A stretch of DNA of 28,968 nt from Verrucomicrobia bacterium UBA7008 (GTDB lineage Bacteria > Verrucomicrobiota > Kiritimatiellia > RFP12 > UBA1067): positions 1 to 28,968 of the forward strand of contig DJXI01000050.1 in assembly GCA_002449695.1 (NCBI GenBank). The letters run 5' to 3'. The notes beneath the pieces are model-generated. The model ran no database searches and was not told where the DNA came from. It saw only the letters and a program-made list of their open reading frames with translations. Below are positions 1 through 8,528 of this stretch, piece by piece. The number at the start of each line of letters is the position of its first letter. Within the stretch, counting starts at the first letter, position 1. Made by a program: the position numbers and the translations under genes.

Positions 1-63
1 CGATTGTCCTCAATCGCCCGCGATTCGTCGATGCGGCTGCTTGAGGACAAGCAGCCCTACCAG
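1..63. repeat. REP/BIME-like palindromic element, copy 1 (left end cut by window)
   Basis: Two hairpins are seen. The first is CGATTG-TCCT-CAATCG at 1-16; its left arm probably extends outside the window, since CCC follows the right arm. The second is GGCTGCTTG-AGGA-CAAGCAGCC at 35-56, followed by CTACCAG. The loops TCCT and AGGA are complementary, so the element is two related palindromes in opposite orientation. It lies just after the stop of the leftmost gene. Other copies are at 19244-19309 and 19345-19372. The stem bases differ between copies but pairing is kept. Confidence 0.8.
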
Positions 64-102
64 CTCTGCGTCTCTGCGTTAAAACACAACCAAGGTGCCC
101 GC

Positions 103-810
103 TCAGCGGGTGACCTTGAAGAACGCGCCGCCCGCCTTCGCCGGCGTGACGATCGTGATCTCCTCCGCGCCCGTCGCCGCGCGCTCCGCCTCCGGCGCCT
201 CCGTCAGCGCGTCCGGCGTGTCGCCCGAGACGAGCCCGTAGCCCAGATACGGCGCGCCCTTCACCGTCACGTAGACGTAGCCCGCGTCGATCTTGATGCC
301 CGTGATCTCCGGCTTCGGCAGCTCCACGCCCGCCGGCAGGTCGCTCGCCGTCGCCGCCGCGCCCGTCAGCGACGCCACCGTGCCGCTGCCGACCGAAACC
401 GTGCCGACCCGGCCCGCCGTGTTCACCGTGCCCGCCGCGCCCGCGAGGGATGCCGTGCCGTCCGCCGCGAACGTGCGCGTGTCAAGCAGATAGACCGCCC
501 ATTCGCCGCCCGCGAAGTTCTTCGCGTAGTCCGCATCGATCTCGAAGACCGTCGTCGGGCAGCGCCCCTTCTTCGCAAGCGGCGCCTTCAGAACGACCGT
601 GCCGCCCTCGGCGGTGCCGTCGGCCTTGATCGCGAACTGCGAAAAGTCCTTCGACCAGCAGAGCGCGTAGCGCTCGCCGTCAAGGACCGCCGTACCGTCG
701 GCGTACGTATCCGTGCCGGGCGTCGAGAACGTGATCAGCACGTCGTTCGCCGCCGCCAGCGCCGCGCCCGCGAGCGCAACCGCGCATCCAAATGTCATCA
801 GCTTCTTCAT
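103..810 (-). CDS. Small secreted protein, paralogue of the gene at 24780-25517
   Basis: The product is 235 aa of unknown function, predicted to be exported: a signal peptide (MKKLMTFGCAVALAGAALAAA) precedes the mature chain. I chose the ATG at 808-810 because the signal peptide begins there and an AAAGG ribosome site lies about 9 nt upstream; the longer upstream reading is Arg-rich and looks like shadow. The protein aligns along its length with the product of 24780-25517. Shared blocks are YADGTAV-DGE-YALCWS, PLAKKGRCPTTVFE, a VYLLDTR strand and a C-terminal FFKV. It has no PEP-CTERM signal, LPXTG motif or lipobox. It is the last gene of a three-gene secreted-protein block, and a REP-like element follows its stop. 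The export call is fairly sure; the role is unknown. Confidence 0.8.
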   Translation of the reverse strand: MKKLMTFGCAVALAGAALAAANDVLITFSTPGTDTYADGTAVLDGERYALCWSKDFSQFAIKADGTAEGGTVVLKAPLAKKGRCPTTVFEIDADYAKNFAGGEWAVYLLDTRTFAADGTASLAGAAGTVNTAGRVGTVSVGSGTVASLTGAAATASDLPAGVELPKPEITGIKIDAGYVYVTVKGAPYLGYGLVSGDTPDALTEAPEAERAATGAEEITIVTPAKAGGAFFKVTR

Positions 811-884
811 GTGAATGTGCCTTTCGTTTTTGAGAGTTTTCGTTGTTCGGAAGTTTTCGCGCAGAGACGCAGCGCGCGCCGCGC

Positions 885-1388
885 TTACGCCCTCCTCTTG
901 CGGCGGAGCGCGAGACCCGCGAGGCCGAACAGCATCAGCAGCCCGCTCGTCGGCTCGGGAACGACCTGCGAGACGGTCAACGGCGAGACCGAGCCCGCGC
1001 CAGTCGACGTGTAGACGAAGTTTTTCCAGGCGTCGTACGAATAAGACTGCCAGCCAACGACCGAACCGTCCGAGTTCCAAAGCTCAACAAGGAAGGTCGT
1101 CGCGCTGCTGTAGTCGAACTTGGCGAACGCGCCGCCGTCCGTCGATGCGGACATGCCCGGATAAGCCGTCGATGCGAGGGCGGAAATGCTCGAGGCTGTC
1201 GCCCCCGGCGCATAGAGGTTGAGGTAGGAATCGCTGCCCTCCGCCTTGATCCTCGCGTAGGCGAATTCAATCGTCGAATTGTTATAGTTGGCATCGCTGA
1301 CCATCCAGTAGAGGTAGCTGTCCTCTGCGCGCGCGGCCGTGGCCGCGAGCGCGATGGCGAGAACTGAGAAGATTTTAACCGTCTTCAT
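885..1388 (-). CDS. PEP-CTERM sorting-domain protein
   Basis: The product is 167 aa with a signal peptide (about residues 1-21, ending ATAARA). The body is Ser/Tyr-rich. The C-terminus has the motif VPEPTSGLLMLFG, a hydrophobic segment and a basic RRKRRA tail. PEP-CTERM signals are recognised by an exosortase, which processes the protein at the envelope; no exosortase gene is in this window. AAAAGGA lies about 8 nt before the ATG. The gene starts 21 bp after the 1011-aa gene and is probably co-transcribed with it. The body resembles the PEP-CTERM protein at 23449-23925 (a YLxW start, a tyrosine-rich strand, then F-x-VE/IEV in mid-protein), which suggests paralogy. The function of the body is unknown. 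Confidence 0.9.
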   Translation of the reverse strand: MKTVKIFSVLAIALAATAARAEDSYLYWMVSDANYNNSTIEFAYARIKAEGSDSYLNLYAPGATASSISALASTAYPGMSASTDGGAFAKFDYSSATTFLVELWNSDGSVVGWQSYSYDAWKNFVYTSTGAGSVSPLTVSQVVPEPTSGLLMLFGLAGLALRRKRRA

Positions 1389-1409
1389 GTGCGTATTCCT
1401 TTTGGCATG

Positions 1410-4400
1410 TTAGAGGTTGATATCCTTTGAATTGTTGGATCCGTTCACGAACCAGACGCCCGTGCCGGCCTTGATGGTCGTGTCCTCGACCTTATGGACC
1501 GAGCGGCCAATCGTCAAGCCATTTTGCGTCTCGACTTCTTCAATCGTCGTGTACCCCCACTTATCACCGACCTTGGTATAAACCTTCGGAACGGTCTTCG
1601 TGGGAACGACAATCGAGTCATTGTCGGCGGCGCCAGTCGACTCGATGATGGCGTTCACCGTCGTGTCGCCAGGCGTCGTCGGCGCGACGAGGTTCCAGCC
1701 CGCGTCGACCGACACCGCAACCGGCGCCGCGTTGTAGGCGACCTGGAGCTTGACGGATTCAGACGTCGTGATCGTGACCCAGACCGCCTGGCCGGCCATG
1801 AGGTTGACTGCGCTCGCCGCCTTCGAATGGGTGGTCGCTTCCGTTTCCGTCACCTTGTAGGTCACCTTGGGTTCCCACGCCATTTCCGACGTCAGTTCCC
1901 ACGTGTAGTAGCATTCATCAGTCTTCGACCAGACCTTGAGAATGTCGCCCGCCGCGCGGTTCGCCGTATCGATAAGTCCATCGGCCGTGCAAGCCTTCGG
2001 GACCGCAACGGCCACCGTGACAGGCGCCTCGGCGGTTGGCGTCTCGTCAATTACGACCTCTGCTTGAGCGGTGACAAGTTTGCCGTTCTCAATCGTCCAG
2101 CCCGCCGGAACATTGCCGGCCGTGGCGTCGAGGACTTCAATATCGCCCGTCGTGTAGGCCGCGACCGCGTCCGCATAAGTCGCGTAATACGCCGTGCCAA
2201 TCTTCGCAACGGCCTTATACAGACCGGCCTGTGTTGCCGCGGTATCAAGGAAGAGCGTCGCCGCCTTCCCATTCAAGGTCGTCTCACTCAAACTTGTATC
2301 ATAAAACACCTGTTTTTTCGTCCCTGTCTTCAAAACGGGGCTTCCTACCGTATAACCGGTGGTTATATTGCCAATCTTCAGAAGCGAAGAGCCCGTCACG
2401 TTGATCGTGCCAGTAAAACCATTGATGTCTGCTATGTCATAACGATCGCTCGTGTTGCCCTTGGAGAGGACAAGCGTGCCAGAGCCAGAAAGTTTGTTGA
2501 TTTGATTGATATTGTATTGCCAGCCGTTATTGAAGGTAACAGTTCCCTCGACCTCCAAATTGGGATTAACTGCAATCGTGTAGGCTGCGTCCCAACTAGT
2601 TTTGTAGCTGGCCCCGCCGTTAATATAGCCCGTGAAGCCGTCTTTAAGTTTGACAGTCGATCCTGCGACACCATAATTGTTAATCGCGAACTCGCCGTTC
2701 GGGTTGAAACCAATCTCCGTCGTGCCGGTCCATTCCGTGGAATGGTAGCCGAAGTTGGATGCCGACTTGACAGCTCCACCAGCGAATACAACGGTTCCGG
2801 ATCCGCGCAGATAGTTCGGTGAATATTTGCATACGAAGTCTGACGTGGAATCCGCAATTGTCAGTTTGCCGTCAACAATCGCACCCCCCGTGAACGTCCA
2901 TGTTTTGCCAGATGCAACAACGGCTTGCGCGCCCGCACCGACAACAAGTGACTTGGCGACAAAAGCTTTTTCTGTCGACCCAATCACAAGACGGGTATTG
3001 GTTGTATCGCTCGCCCACGAAATGGCACCCGCGAAACCGGTCACATCGCCCGTGAACTGAACGTCTTTGTCGCCGGTACCTGCGATTCCGATCTCAAGCG
3101 TACCGGAGCCGATGAGTTTGGAAGAGATCGAGAATACATTGGCGGCATTATACGTTCCATTGATCTTCAATTTCGAATTCGCCGCAATTTCAAGCGTACC
3201 AACATTGTGAGCGCCATCGGAGTAGGCCGTGTTCTTAAGGTATGTTGCGCATGTACCACTATAGCGGACGGTCGATTCTTGATTGCCGAAATCGCCAAGC
3301 CAATAAACTGGACTAATCTGATAGCAATTCTTGAATTCAAACACTCCCGTCCAAGATTCACTATTCTTTAGCGCAGTGCGCACCGTCGCACTGATGACCG
3401 ACGCGCTGTTGACCGTCCCCGAGCCGCCACCATTGACCACCAATGTGCCCGAACCAGTCAAACCACCAAGGGAAAAACCATTTTCGTTCAAAGTCACGGT
3501 TTCGGAAGATGCAATCGACAGCGTGTCAGACACATTAGCAAGGAGTTTCAGCGTCGTGGAAGCGTCAACCTTGGCCGCCGCAACCGCCTCCGCCAGCGTC
3601 TCGTACTTCGTATCGCCAACCTGCGCGACATACACCTTCGCGACAAGATAAGTTACATTATCAACCTCACTGGCCTTGTAATCAGCAAGAGCACCCTCAC
3701 CCAGCGTTTCAGTCTCGGATTCGCGGAGGATGACAATCTGCGAGCTGCCGGCCGCTTCAATCGCAGCCGCGTAGGTCGGATACTTCACGCCGTCGACGCT
3801 CGCAACGCCGAGCTCAACCGTGCTCGCAACAGACTTCAACTTGCCCGAGCCCGCGAACGCCACACTGCTAACCGCACGGGACTGAGTGTTGTCCAGCGGC
3901 AGCCATGTCTGAGTTGTCTTATTCGCATCAGTATAGGACAGAACCGTGCCCCCAATCGTAAAGCGCGCCTTGGTCTCGCCCAAACGATAGTAGTCAAGCT
4001 CGATCTTGGCCGTCACTTCCGTTGCGCCCTCAGCAACAGGCATCGCGCCCGAAAGCGCGACCCAGACTTTGCCATCCCACGCATAATAGCTCAACGGGCC
4101 TTTTTCCGTCTCATACGCCACCGCCAGCGCCGTCTGCGTATCGGCGGCTGGCGTGTCCAAATCTCCAAGCGCGTTCGGGTAGAAGTACGCCGTGACATTG
4201 ACGCTCGTCTTGGTCTCCGCATCAGGCGCCGTCTCGGTAGGCGTCAGCGTCATCCGCTCATTCGTATCGAGGTCAAGCGTAATCACGCCCTCCGCGACCT
4301 CCACGCCCGAATCGGGGTGAGACCAGTCGGCATTCGTTTTGGTGAGTTCCTTCCCACTCGCAGAGCCGGAAAACCATGGGGAATCCGACGCTTTTGCAAC

Positions 4401-4445
4401 GATAACGGAGAATGCGCACGCAAGTGCGAGAATGATTTTTTTCAT
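1410..4445 (-). CDS. Large secreted protein with autotransporter-like repeats and a C-terminal module shared with 23969-24760
   Basis: The product is 1011 aa. A signal peptide (MKKIILALACAFSVIVAKA) sets the start at 4445, with GGAG about 7 nt upstream. Residues 20-215 look like a beta-sandwich domain. Three short repeats of the form G-x-x-Y-x-T-x-x-x-A-x near residues 216-232, 275-291 and 748-764 each precede an I/L-x-x-L strand. Between about 330 and 690, four GSGTL/GSGTV motifs (331, 447, 548, 654) recur in Gly/Thr/Asn-rich sequence, as in autotransporter passenger repeats, so a beta-helix is likely. No C-terminal beta-barrel is visible. Residues about 815-1011 share NRA-GD, WEP, GQA and a terminal GTGVWFVN with the 263-aa protein at 23969-24760. 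Base composition is less GC-rich than the neighbours. Surface location is inference. Confidence 0.85.
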   Translation of the reverse strand: MKKIILALACAFSVIVAKASDSPWFSGSASGKELTKTNADWSHPDSGVEVAEGVITLDLDTNERMTLTPTETAPDAETKTSVNVTAYFYPNALGDLDTPAADTQTALAVAYETEKGPLSYYAWDGKVWVALSGAMPVAEGATEVTAKIELDYYRLGETKARFTIGGTVLSYTDANKTTQTWLPLDNTQSRAVSSVAFAGSGKLKSVASTVELGVASVDGVKYPTYAAAIEAAGSSQIVILRESETETLGEGALADYKASEVDNVTYLVAKVYVAQVGDTKYETLAEAVAAAKVDASTTLKLLANVSDTLSIASSETVTLNENGFSLGGLTGSGTLVVNGGGSGTVNSASVISATVRTALKNSESWTGVFEFKNCYQISPVYWLGDFGNQESTVRYSGTCATYLKNTAYSDGAHNVGTLEIAANSKLKINGTYNAANVFSISSKLIGSGTLEIGIAGTGDKDVQFTGDVTGFAGAISWASDTTNTRLVIGSTEKAFVAKSLVVGAGAQAVVASGKTWTFTGGAIVDGKLTIADSTSDFVCKYSPNYLRGSGTVVFAGGAVKSASNFGYHSTEWTGTTEIGFNPNGEFAINNYGVAGSTVKLKDGFTGYINGGASYKTSWDAAYTIAVNPNLEVEGTVTFNNGWQYNINQINKLSGSGTLVLSKGNTSDRYDIADINGFTGTINVTGSSLLKIGNITTGYTVGSPVLKTGTKKQVFYDTSLSETTLNGKAATLFLDTAATQAGLYKAVAKIGTAYYATYADAVAAYTTGDIEVLDATAGNVPAGWTIENGKLVTAQAEVVIDETPTAEAPVTVAVAVPKACTADGLIDTANRAAGDILKVWSKTDECYYTWELTSEMAWEPKVTYKVTETEATTHSKAASAVNLMAGQAVWVTITTSESVKLQVAYNAAPVAVSVDAGWNLVAPTTPGDTTVNAIIESTGAADNDSIVVPTKTVPKVYTKVGDKWGYTTIEEVETQNGLTIGRSVHKVEDTTIKAGTGVWFVNGSNNSKDINL

Positions 4446-4480
4446 GATTTGACTCCTGCTGATAAATCCATGACAACCGT

Positions 4481-4489
4481 ATATTACCA
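4481..4489 (-). promoter_or_regulatory. Extended -10 promoter for the secreted-protein block
   Basis: On the minus strand TGGTAATAT, a TGN plus -10-like hexamer, lies 35 nt before the ATG at 4445. No -35 consensus is evident. It matches the pattern at the heads of five other blocks here, though it is the weakest match. Confidence 0.5.
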
Positions 4490-4519
4490 AATCCGTCAGG
4501 ACGACACAAGGGGGAAATC

Positions 4520-4545
4520 AAAAAAAATTCCCCCAAGCGGGGGAA
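4520..4545 (-). terminator. Intrinsic terminator of the ilvC-antiporter block
   Basis: On the minus strand TTCCCCC-GCTT-GGGGGAA forms a 7-bp GC-rich stem directly followed by eight T residues. It begins 3 nt after the stop of the gene at 4549-5277 and precedes the promoter of the next block. Confidence 0.9.
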
Positions 4546-4548
4546 AAA

Positions 4549-5277
4549 TCAGTGGCGCTTGGCGTAGATGACAAGCGCCTGCTGGAGAATCTGGCGGAGG
4601 AAGGCGCGGTCGTGCGCCTCGGTCGCGTACGGCAGCCCGCGCAGCGCCCAGTAGACGGCGGACATCTGCGGATCGGTCCAGTCGGTCACGCCGTAGGCCG
4701 TCTCGATCGCCGCCATCTTCTCCTTCTCCATGCCGAGTTCCGTCCACGCGTCGCGCGCGCGCACGTCCTCGACGATCGCGCGCCACTTCTCGCGGTACGT
4801 CGCGCCCGCCGCGTCAAGGTCGGTCCCCAGCTTCAGCTCGAAGAGCCAGGCGAGTTCGCGGCAGAGCTCCGCCGAATGCGGATTGAGCTTGAGCCCCTCG
4901 TCGCGCAGGAGCTTCATCGACGCGAGCACCCAGCGCCAGCGGTCCTCGGGCGTCGGCATCATGATCGAAATGTTGTAGGCGAGGTTCCACGCCGCGTAGC
5001 TCCACACCTCGGGCTCGTGCGGCTCCAGGAAGGTCAGCGTCGAGGCGAGCTGCGCGAGCTCCACGTACCGCCCTTCGTCCTGCAGCCGCTCGGCGCGGAA
5101 CCAGACCGCCTCCGCCGCGATCGACCGCAGCCCGCCCAGCGCGGCGATGACGCTCTCGGCCGCGACCGGCGCGGCGACGGGCCGGTGCGCGCGCAGGACG
5201 AACTGCCCCGCGACGCCCGCCGCGAAAAGCGCCGCCACGAGCGCCCAGCCCCACGCGCCGCGCCCCGCCGCCCTCAT
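4549..5277 (-). CDS. Membrane-anchored helical, TPR-like protein of unknown function
   Basis: The product is 242 aa. One N-terminal membrane segment (about residues 9-28) is followed by an alpha-helical domain with W/L/A-rich repeats, for example ERLQDEGRYVELAQLASTL, then a LEPHEPEVWSYAAWNLAYN block and an LNPHSAELCRELAWL block. These resemble degenerate TPR units. No catalytic motif is seen. The start is fixed by an ATGA overlap with the antiporter stop (5274-5276), so the two are translationally coupled. It is the last gene before the terminator at 4520-4545. A longer reading in the same frame up to 7236 is only antisense-like shadow of the antiporter. The domain faces outside or inside depending on anchor orientation, which I cannot decide. 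Confidence 0.8.
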   Translation of the reverse strand: MRAAGRGAWGWALVAALFAAGVAGQFVLRAHRPVAAPVAAESVIAALGGLRSIAAEAVWFRAERLQDEGRYVELAQLASTLTFLEPHEPEVWSYAAWNLAYNISIMMPTPEDRWRWVLASMKLLRDEGLKLNPHSAELCRELAWLFELKLGTDLDAAGATYREKWRAIVEDVRARDAWTELGMEKEKMAAIETAYGVTDWTDPQMSAVYWALRGLPYATEAHDRAFLRQILQQALVIYAKRH

Positions 5278-7304
5278 GCCGTCACCCCCAAGAGGTCCTT
5301 GAGCGCGGCGATCTGCGCGCCCTCGCCGTAGGCGACGACGATGTCCGCGGCGCGGAAGACCCAGTCCGGCCCCGTGTTGCGGTGAAGCCGGCCGTCGCGC
5401 GTGACGCGGATGATGGTCGCGCCCGTCTTCGCGCGGATGTTGAGCTGCGCGATCGACAGGCCGATCGCGGGCGACGCCTCGGGAATCGTCAGCTGGTGGA
5501 CGCGCTCGGCCGGCACCGTCAGCGTGAGCGGATTCGCCGGCAGGTCCTTGCGCCGCCGCTCGTCCGCCGTCATCGCGTCGCGGAGGCGGATTTCCGCCAC
5601 GCGCGCGTTCTTGAGGAAGAAGCGCCAGCCGAAGACGCCCGCCGCCACCATGAGCGCCAGCATCACCCACCGCGCCCAGAGCTCCTCGGGATGCAGGTTC
5701 GCGTTGACCATCGTCAGCTGGACGAACCACAGGGCGATGGACATGACGAGCGTGAAGAGCCGCACGACGGGCCGGAGCGCCTGCTGCCACGGCGCGTCGC
5801 CCGCGCCGGTCAGCACCGCCGCGAGCGCGTCGCCCGTCCGGCGCGCCGCGCGCACGACGGAGGCGAGCATGCCGACCATGAAGATGTTGAACGCGAGCGA
5901 GAAGAAGAACGTCTTGTGCGCCTCGAAGAAGGTCGACAGCGTGCGCCAGTCGCGCGCGTCGAGCATCGAGCAGACGAACGCGACGACGAAGTTGAGGACG
6001 CCGATGACGCCGAGATAGCCGAGGCCGAAACGCACCGCCTTCATCTCCGGCGAGACGCCCGCGTTGTCCCTCAGGCGCGCGAGGAGCGCGCGGTAGCCCT
6101 CCAGCGCGGCGGCGATCTTCCGCGGGCACGCGCGCTCCAGCCGGTCGCCGACGGGGTCCGAGAGGCGGATCATCAGCGGGTTGAGGAGCGTCGTCACGAT
6201 CGAGACGGCCACGACGATCTGGTACATCGGCGTGGACGTGTCGCCCGTGAGCGACACGTAGAGCATCGCCACCAGGAACGCGAACTCGCCGATCTGCGCG
6301 AGGCCGAAGCCCATCTGCACCGCCCCCTTCAGATCCTGGCCCGTGAAGAGCGCCGCGAGCGTGCAGTTGAGGAACTTGCCGACGACGACGACGAGCGAGA
6401 CGATCAGGATGTCCGGCAGGTTGGCGCAGCACTGGACGGGGTCGACCAGGAGCCCGATCGACACGAAGAAGACGGCCGCGAACATCGCCTTGAGCGGCTC
6501 GACGAAGCGCACGAGCCGGTGGTGGACGTCGCTCGACGCGCCGATGACGCCGACGAGGAACGCGCCCAGCGCGAGCGAGAAGTTGAAGATGTAGGCGATG
6601 TAGCTGACGAAGAAGCAGCAGCCGAGCACCGTCAGGATCAGCGTCTCGTCGTCGCCGAACCGGGCGATGGACTTGAGGAGGCGCGGGATCAGCACGAAGC
6701 CGAAGACGAGCGTGCCGAGGAAGAACATGAGCAGCCCCCCGAGCGACAGCGACACCGCGCCGACCGACACGCCCTGGCCCGTCGCGAAGCCGGTGATGAC
6801 GGCGAGGATGACGACTGTGACGATGTCCTCGCAGACCGACGTGCCGAGGACGTACTTGACGAACGGCCGGTCCTCCCAGCGCATCTCGCCGATGATCTTC
6901 GCCAGGAGCGTCGTCGCCGAATCGCAGATCGCCGCGCCGAGGAAGAGGCTCGGCGCCACGCCCCAGCCGAAGCAGTTGCGCCCGACGGTATAGCCGAGCC
7001 ACACCATGACGATCGTGTCCCAGATGGCCGCCGGCACCGTGACGCGCCCGAGCTTCTTCATCTGCGAGGGCGAGAAGTCGAGCCCCATCGCGAACATGAG
7101 GAAGACGACGCCGAGCTGGCCGATCGTCTGGACGGACGACTCGTCCGCGAGGAACGAGCCGCCCCACGTGTGGCGCGACATCAGGACGCCCGCGAGGATG
7201 TAGCCGAGCGCCTTGGGCCACTTGAGGCGCGAGCACACGACAGACGCAAGACCTGCCACTGCCATGAGCAGCGCCAGGTCCTGGAAAAACGCGCCTTCCG
7301 TCAT
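5274..7304 (-). CDS. Cation:proton antiporter, CPA2/KefB-like, with C-terminal TrkA-C domain
   Basis: The product is 676 aa. The first 390 or so residues hold the hydrophobic Na+/H+ exchanger fold: an N-terminal KALGYILAGVLM block, GVVFLMFAMGLDFS, and later LAQIGEFAFL, all typical of CPA2 transporters. A charged cytosolic stretch and further membrane segments (about 420-580) follow. Residues about 600-676 form a TrkA-C (RCK-C) regulatory domain with GATIIRVTRDG and D-x-V-x-AYG. The NAD-binding TrkA-N domain of classic KefB/KefC is missing, so gating by NAD(H) or glutathione adducts is unlikely. The ion is probably K+ or Na+ but cannot be read from sequence. It starts 30 bp after ilvC and overlaps the next gene by ATGA. 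Confidence 0.88.
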   Translation of the reverse strand: MTEGAFFQDLALLMAVAGLASVVCSRLKWPKALGYILAGVLMSRHTWGGSFLADESSVQTIGQLGVVFLMFAMGLDFSPSQMKKLGRVTVPAAIWDTIVMVWLGYTVGRNCFGWGVAPSLFLGAAICDSATTLLAKIIGEMRWEDRPFVKYVLGTSVCEDIVTVVILAVITGFATGQGVSVGAVSLSLGGLLMFFLGTLVFGFVLIPRLLKSIARFGDDETLILTVLGCCFFVSYIAYIFNFSLALGAFLVGVIGASSDVHHRLVRFVEPLKAMFAAVFFVSIGLLVDPVQCCANLPDILIVSLVVVVGKFLNCTLAALFTGQDLKGAVQMGFGLAQIGEFAFLVAMLYVSLTGDTSTPMYQIVVAVSIVTTLLNPLMIRLSDPVGDRLERACPRKIAAALEGYRALLARLRDNAGVSPEMKAVRFGLGYLGVIGVLNFVVAFVCSMLDARDWRTLSTFFEAHKTFFFSLAFNIFMVGMLASVVRAARRTGDALAAVLTGAGDAPWQQALRPVVRLFTLVMSIALWFVQLTMVNANLHPEELWARWVMLALMVAAGVFGWRFFLKNARVAEIRLRDAMTADERRRKDLPANPLTLTVPAERVHQLTIPEASPAIGLSIAQLNIRAKTGATIIRVTRDGRLHRNTGPDWVFRAADIVVAYGEGAQIAALKDLLGVTA

Positions 7305-7334
7305 TGCCGTGTGAACGCGCTCAGCGTGCGTGAC

Positions 7335-8444
7335 TTACTTGACGACCTTGCGGCCGCCCCAGCCCGCGCTCGCCGCGTTGCCCTTCGCCGCCTCGTGCGG
7401 ACGGAGCGAGCGGACCGCCGCGCCGGCGAGCCACATCTCGTGGTTGTGGAGCTCTTCGAGCTTCTTGAGCATCTTCTCCTTGTAGTCGGCGCAGCCGGTG
7501 TCCTTGATGACCTCCTTCGCCTCCTGCATGGTCTTGACGCTCTTGTAGAGCTTGGCGAAGACGGGCAGCGTCGCCTTCTTGAAGATCGGGCGCCACTTGA
7601 GCGCGCCGTGCTGCGCCGTCTGCGAGCAGTTGCCGTACATCCAGTCCATGCCGTTCTCGTCCACGAGGCGGATGAGCGACTGCGTCAGCTCCTCGCACGT
7701 CTCGTTGAACGCCTCCGACGGGCTGTGGCCGTTCGCGCGCAGCGTCTCGAACTGCGCCTCCATCACGCCCGCAAGCGCACCCATCAGGATGCCGCGCTCG
7801 CCGACGAGATCGCTCGTCACCTCGTTCTGGAAGGTGGTCGGGAAGAGATAGCCCGAGCCGACGCCGATGCCGATCGCCTTGGTGACGTCCTCGACGACCT
7901 TCGCCTTCATGCCGTTGGGCTCGAACGCATACGAGCTGTTGATGCCCGCGCCCGAGAGGAAGTTGCGGCGCACGCTCGTGCCCGAGCCCTTCGGCGCGAC
8001 CATGATGATGCCGACGCCCTTCTGGGGCTTGATGCCGGTGAGCTTGTTGTAGACGTAGCCGAAGCCGTGCGAGAAATAGAGGAACTTGCCGGGCGTGACG
8101 TACTTCTCGATCTTCTTCCACACCTCGGGGCAGGAACCGTCGGAGACGAGCATCATGATGATGTCGCCCTTCTGTGCGGCCTCCTCGAGCGAGAAGAGCG
8201 TCTTGCCCTCGACCCAGCCGTCCTTCTTGGCGCGGTTCCACGAGCTGTTGGCCTTCGTGCTCTTGCGCTGGCCGACGATGACGTTGAGGCCGTTGTCGCG
8301 CATGTTGAGCGCCTGGCCGGGGCCCTGGATGCCGTAGCCCAGGACGGCGATCGTCTTGCCCTTGAGGACCTTCTGCGCCTTTTCAAGCGGAAACTCCTTG
8401 CGGGTCGTGATGTTTTCTGCGACTGTACCGAACTTGATCTTCAT
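7335..8444 (-). CDS. ilvC: Ketol-acid reductoisomerase
   Basis: The product is 369 aa. It catalyses the second common step of valine/isoleucine synthesis, converting 2-acetolactate or 2-aceto-2-hydroxybutyrate to the dihydroxy acid with NAD(P)H and Mg2+. The Rossmann motif GYGIQGPGQ (36-44) is followed by NVIVGQR, then SHGFGYVYN and a VAPKGSG block; the C-terminal all-helical domain carries the EAQFETLRANGHSPSEAFNE region, with metal-binding acidic residues, and an E-x-T-QS motif. The GPGQ form of the loop is the one I associate with Bacteroidetes and eukaryotic-type enzymes. AAGGA precedes the ATG by about 10 nt. No other ilv or leu gene is in the window, so the rest of the pathway lies elsewhere. 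First gene of its block. Confidence 0.95.
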   Translation of the reverse strand: MKIKFGTVAENITTRKEFPLEKAQKVLKGKTIAVLGYGIQGPGQALNMRDNGLNVIVGQRKSTKANSSWNRAKKDGWVEGKTLFSLEEAAQKGDIIMMLVSDGSCPEVWKKIEKYVTPGKFLYFSHGFGYVYNKLTGIKPQKGVGIIMVAPKGSGTSVRRNFLSGAGINSSYAFEPNGMKAKVVEDVTKAIGIGVGSGYLFPTTFQNEVTSDLVGERGILMGALAGVMEAQFETLRANGHSPSEAFNETCEELTQSLIRLVDENGMDWMYGNCSQTAQHGALKWRPIFKKATLPVFAKLYKSVKTMQEAKEVIKDTGCADYKEKMLKKLEELHNHEMWLAGAAVRSLRPHEAAKGNAASAGWGGRKVVK

Positions 8445-8482
8445 TTCTGCCTGTTCCTTGTGTGAGAACGTGATAACTGCGT

Positions 8483-8491
8483 ATTATATCA
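8483..8491 (-). promoter_or_regulatory. Extended -10 promoter of ilvC
   Basis: TGATATAAT on the minus strand is a perfect -10 with a TGN extension, 38 nt before the ilvC ATG; the expected 5' UTR is about 32 nt. The -35 position is GC-only with no TTGACA-like match. It sits just inside a GGCGGGAATTTA context also seen at thiN and lepA. Confidence 0.75.
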
Positions 8492-8501
8492 TAAATTCCC
8501 G

Positions 8502-8517
8502 CCTGCGGCGGCGCAGG
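8502..8517 (-). other. GC-rich hairpin after the pseudouridine synthase gene
   Basis: CCTGCG-CCGC-CGCAGG (minus strand) is a perfect 6-bp stem beginning 11 nt after the rluA-family stop. It is followed by CGGGAATTTAT rather than a clean T-run, so it could be a weak terminator separating this block from the ilvC promoter immediately downstream. Confidence 0.4.
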
Positions 8518-8528
8518 AAAAGCGATTT

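Noticed and set aside
5278..7236. An 895-aa minus-strand frame that would extend the 4549-5277 protein
   Set aside because: The added part overlaps the antiporter in another frame and is Arg/His-rich shadow; the ATGA-coupled start at 5277 and membrane anchor give a natural gene.
5382..8465. A 1027-aa plus-strand reading frame, with similar long ones at 13660-16353, 17025-19190 and 20918-23644
   Set aside because: They run antisense to well-supported genes (antiporter/ilvC, thioredoxin, lepA, 820-aa protein), are extremely rich in Arg, Ala, Asp and His, and show no domains; they are by-products of GC-rich codon use.
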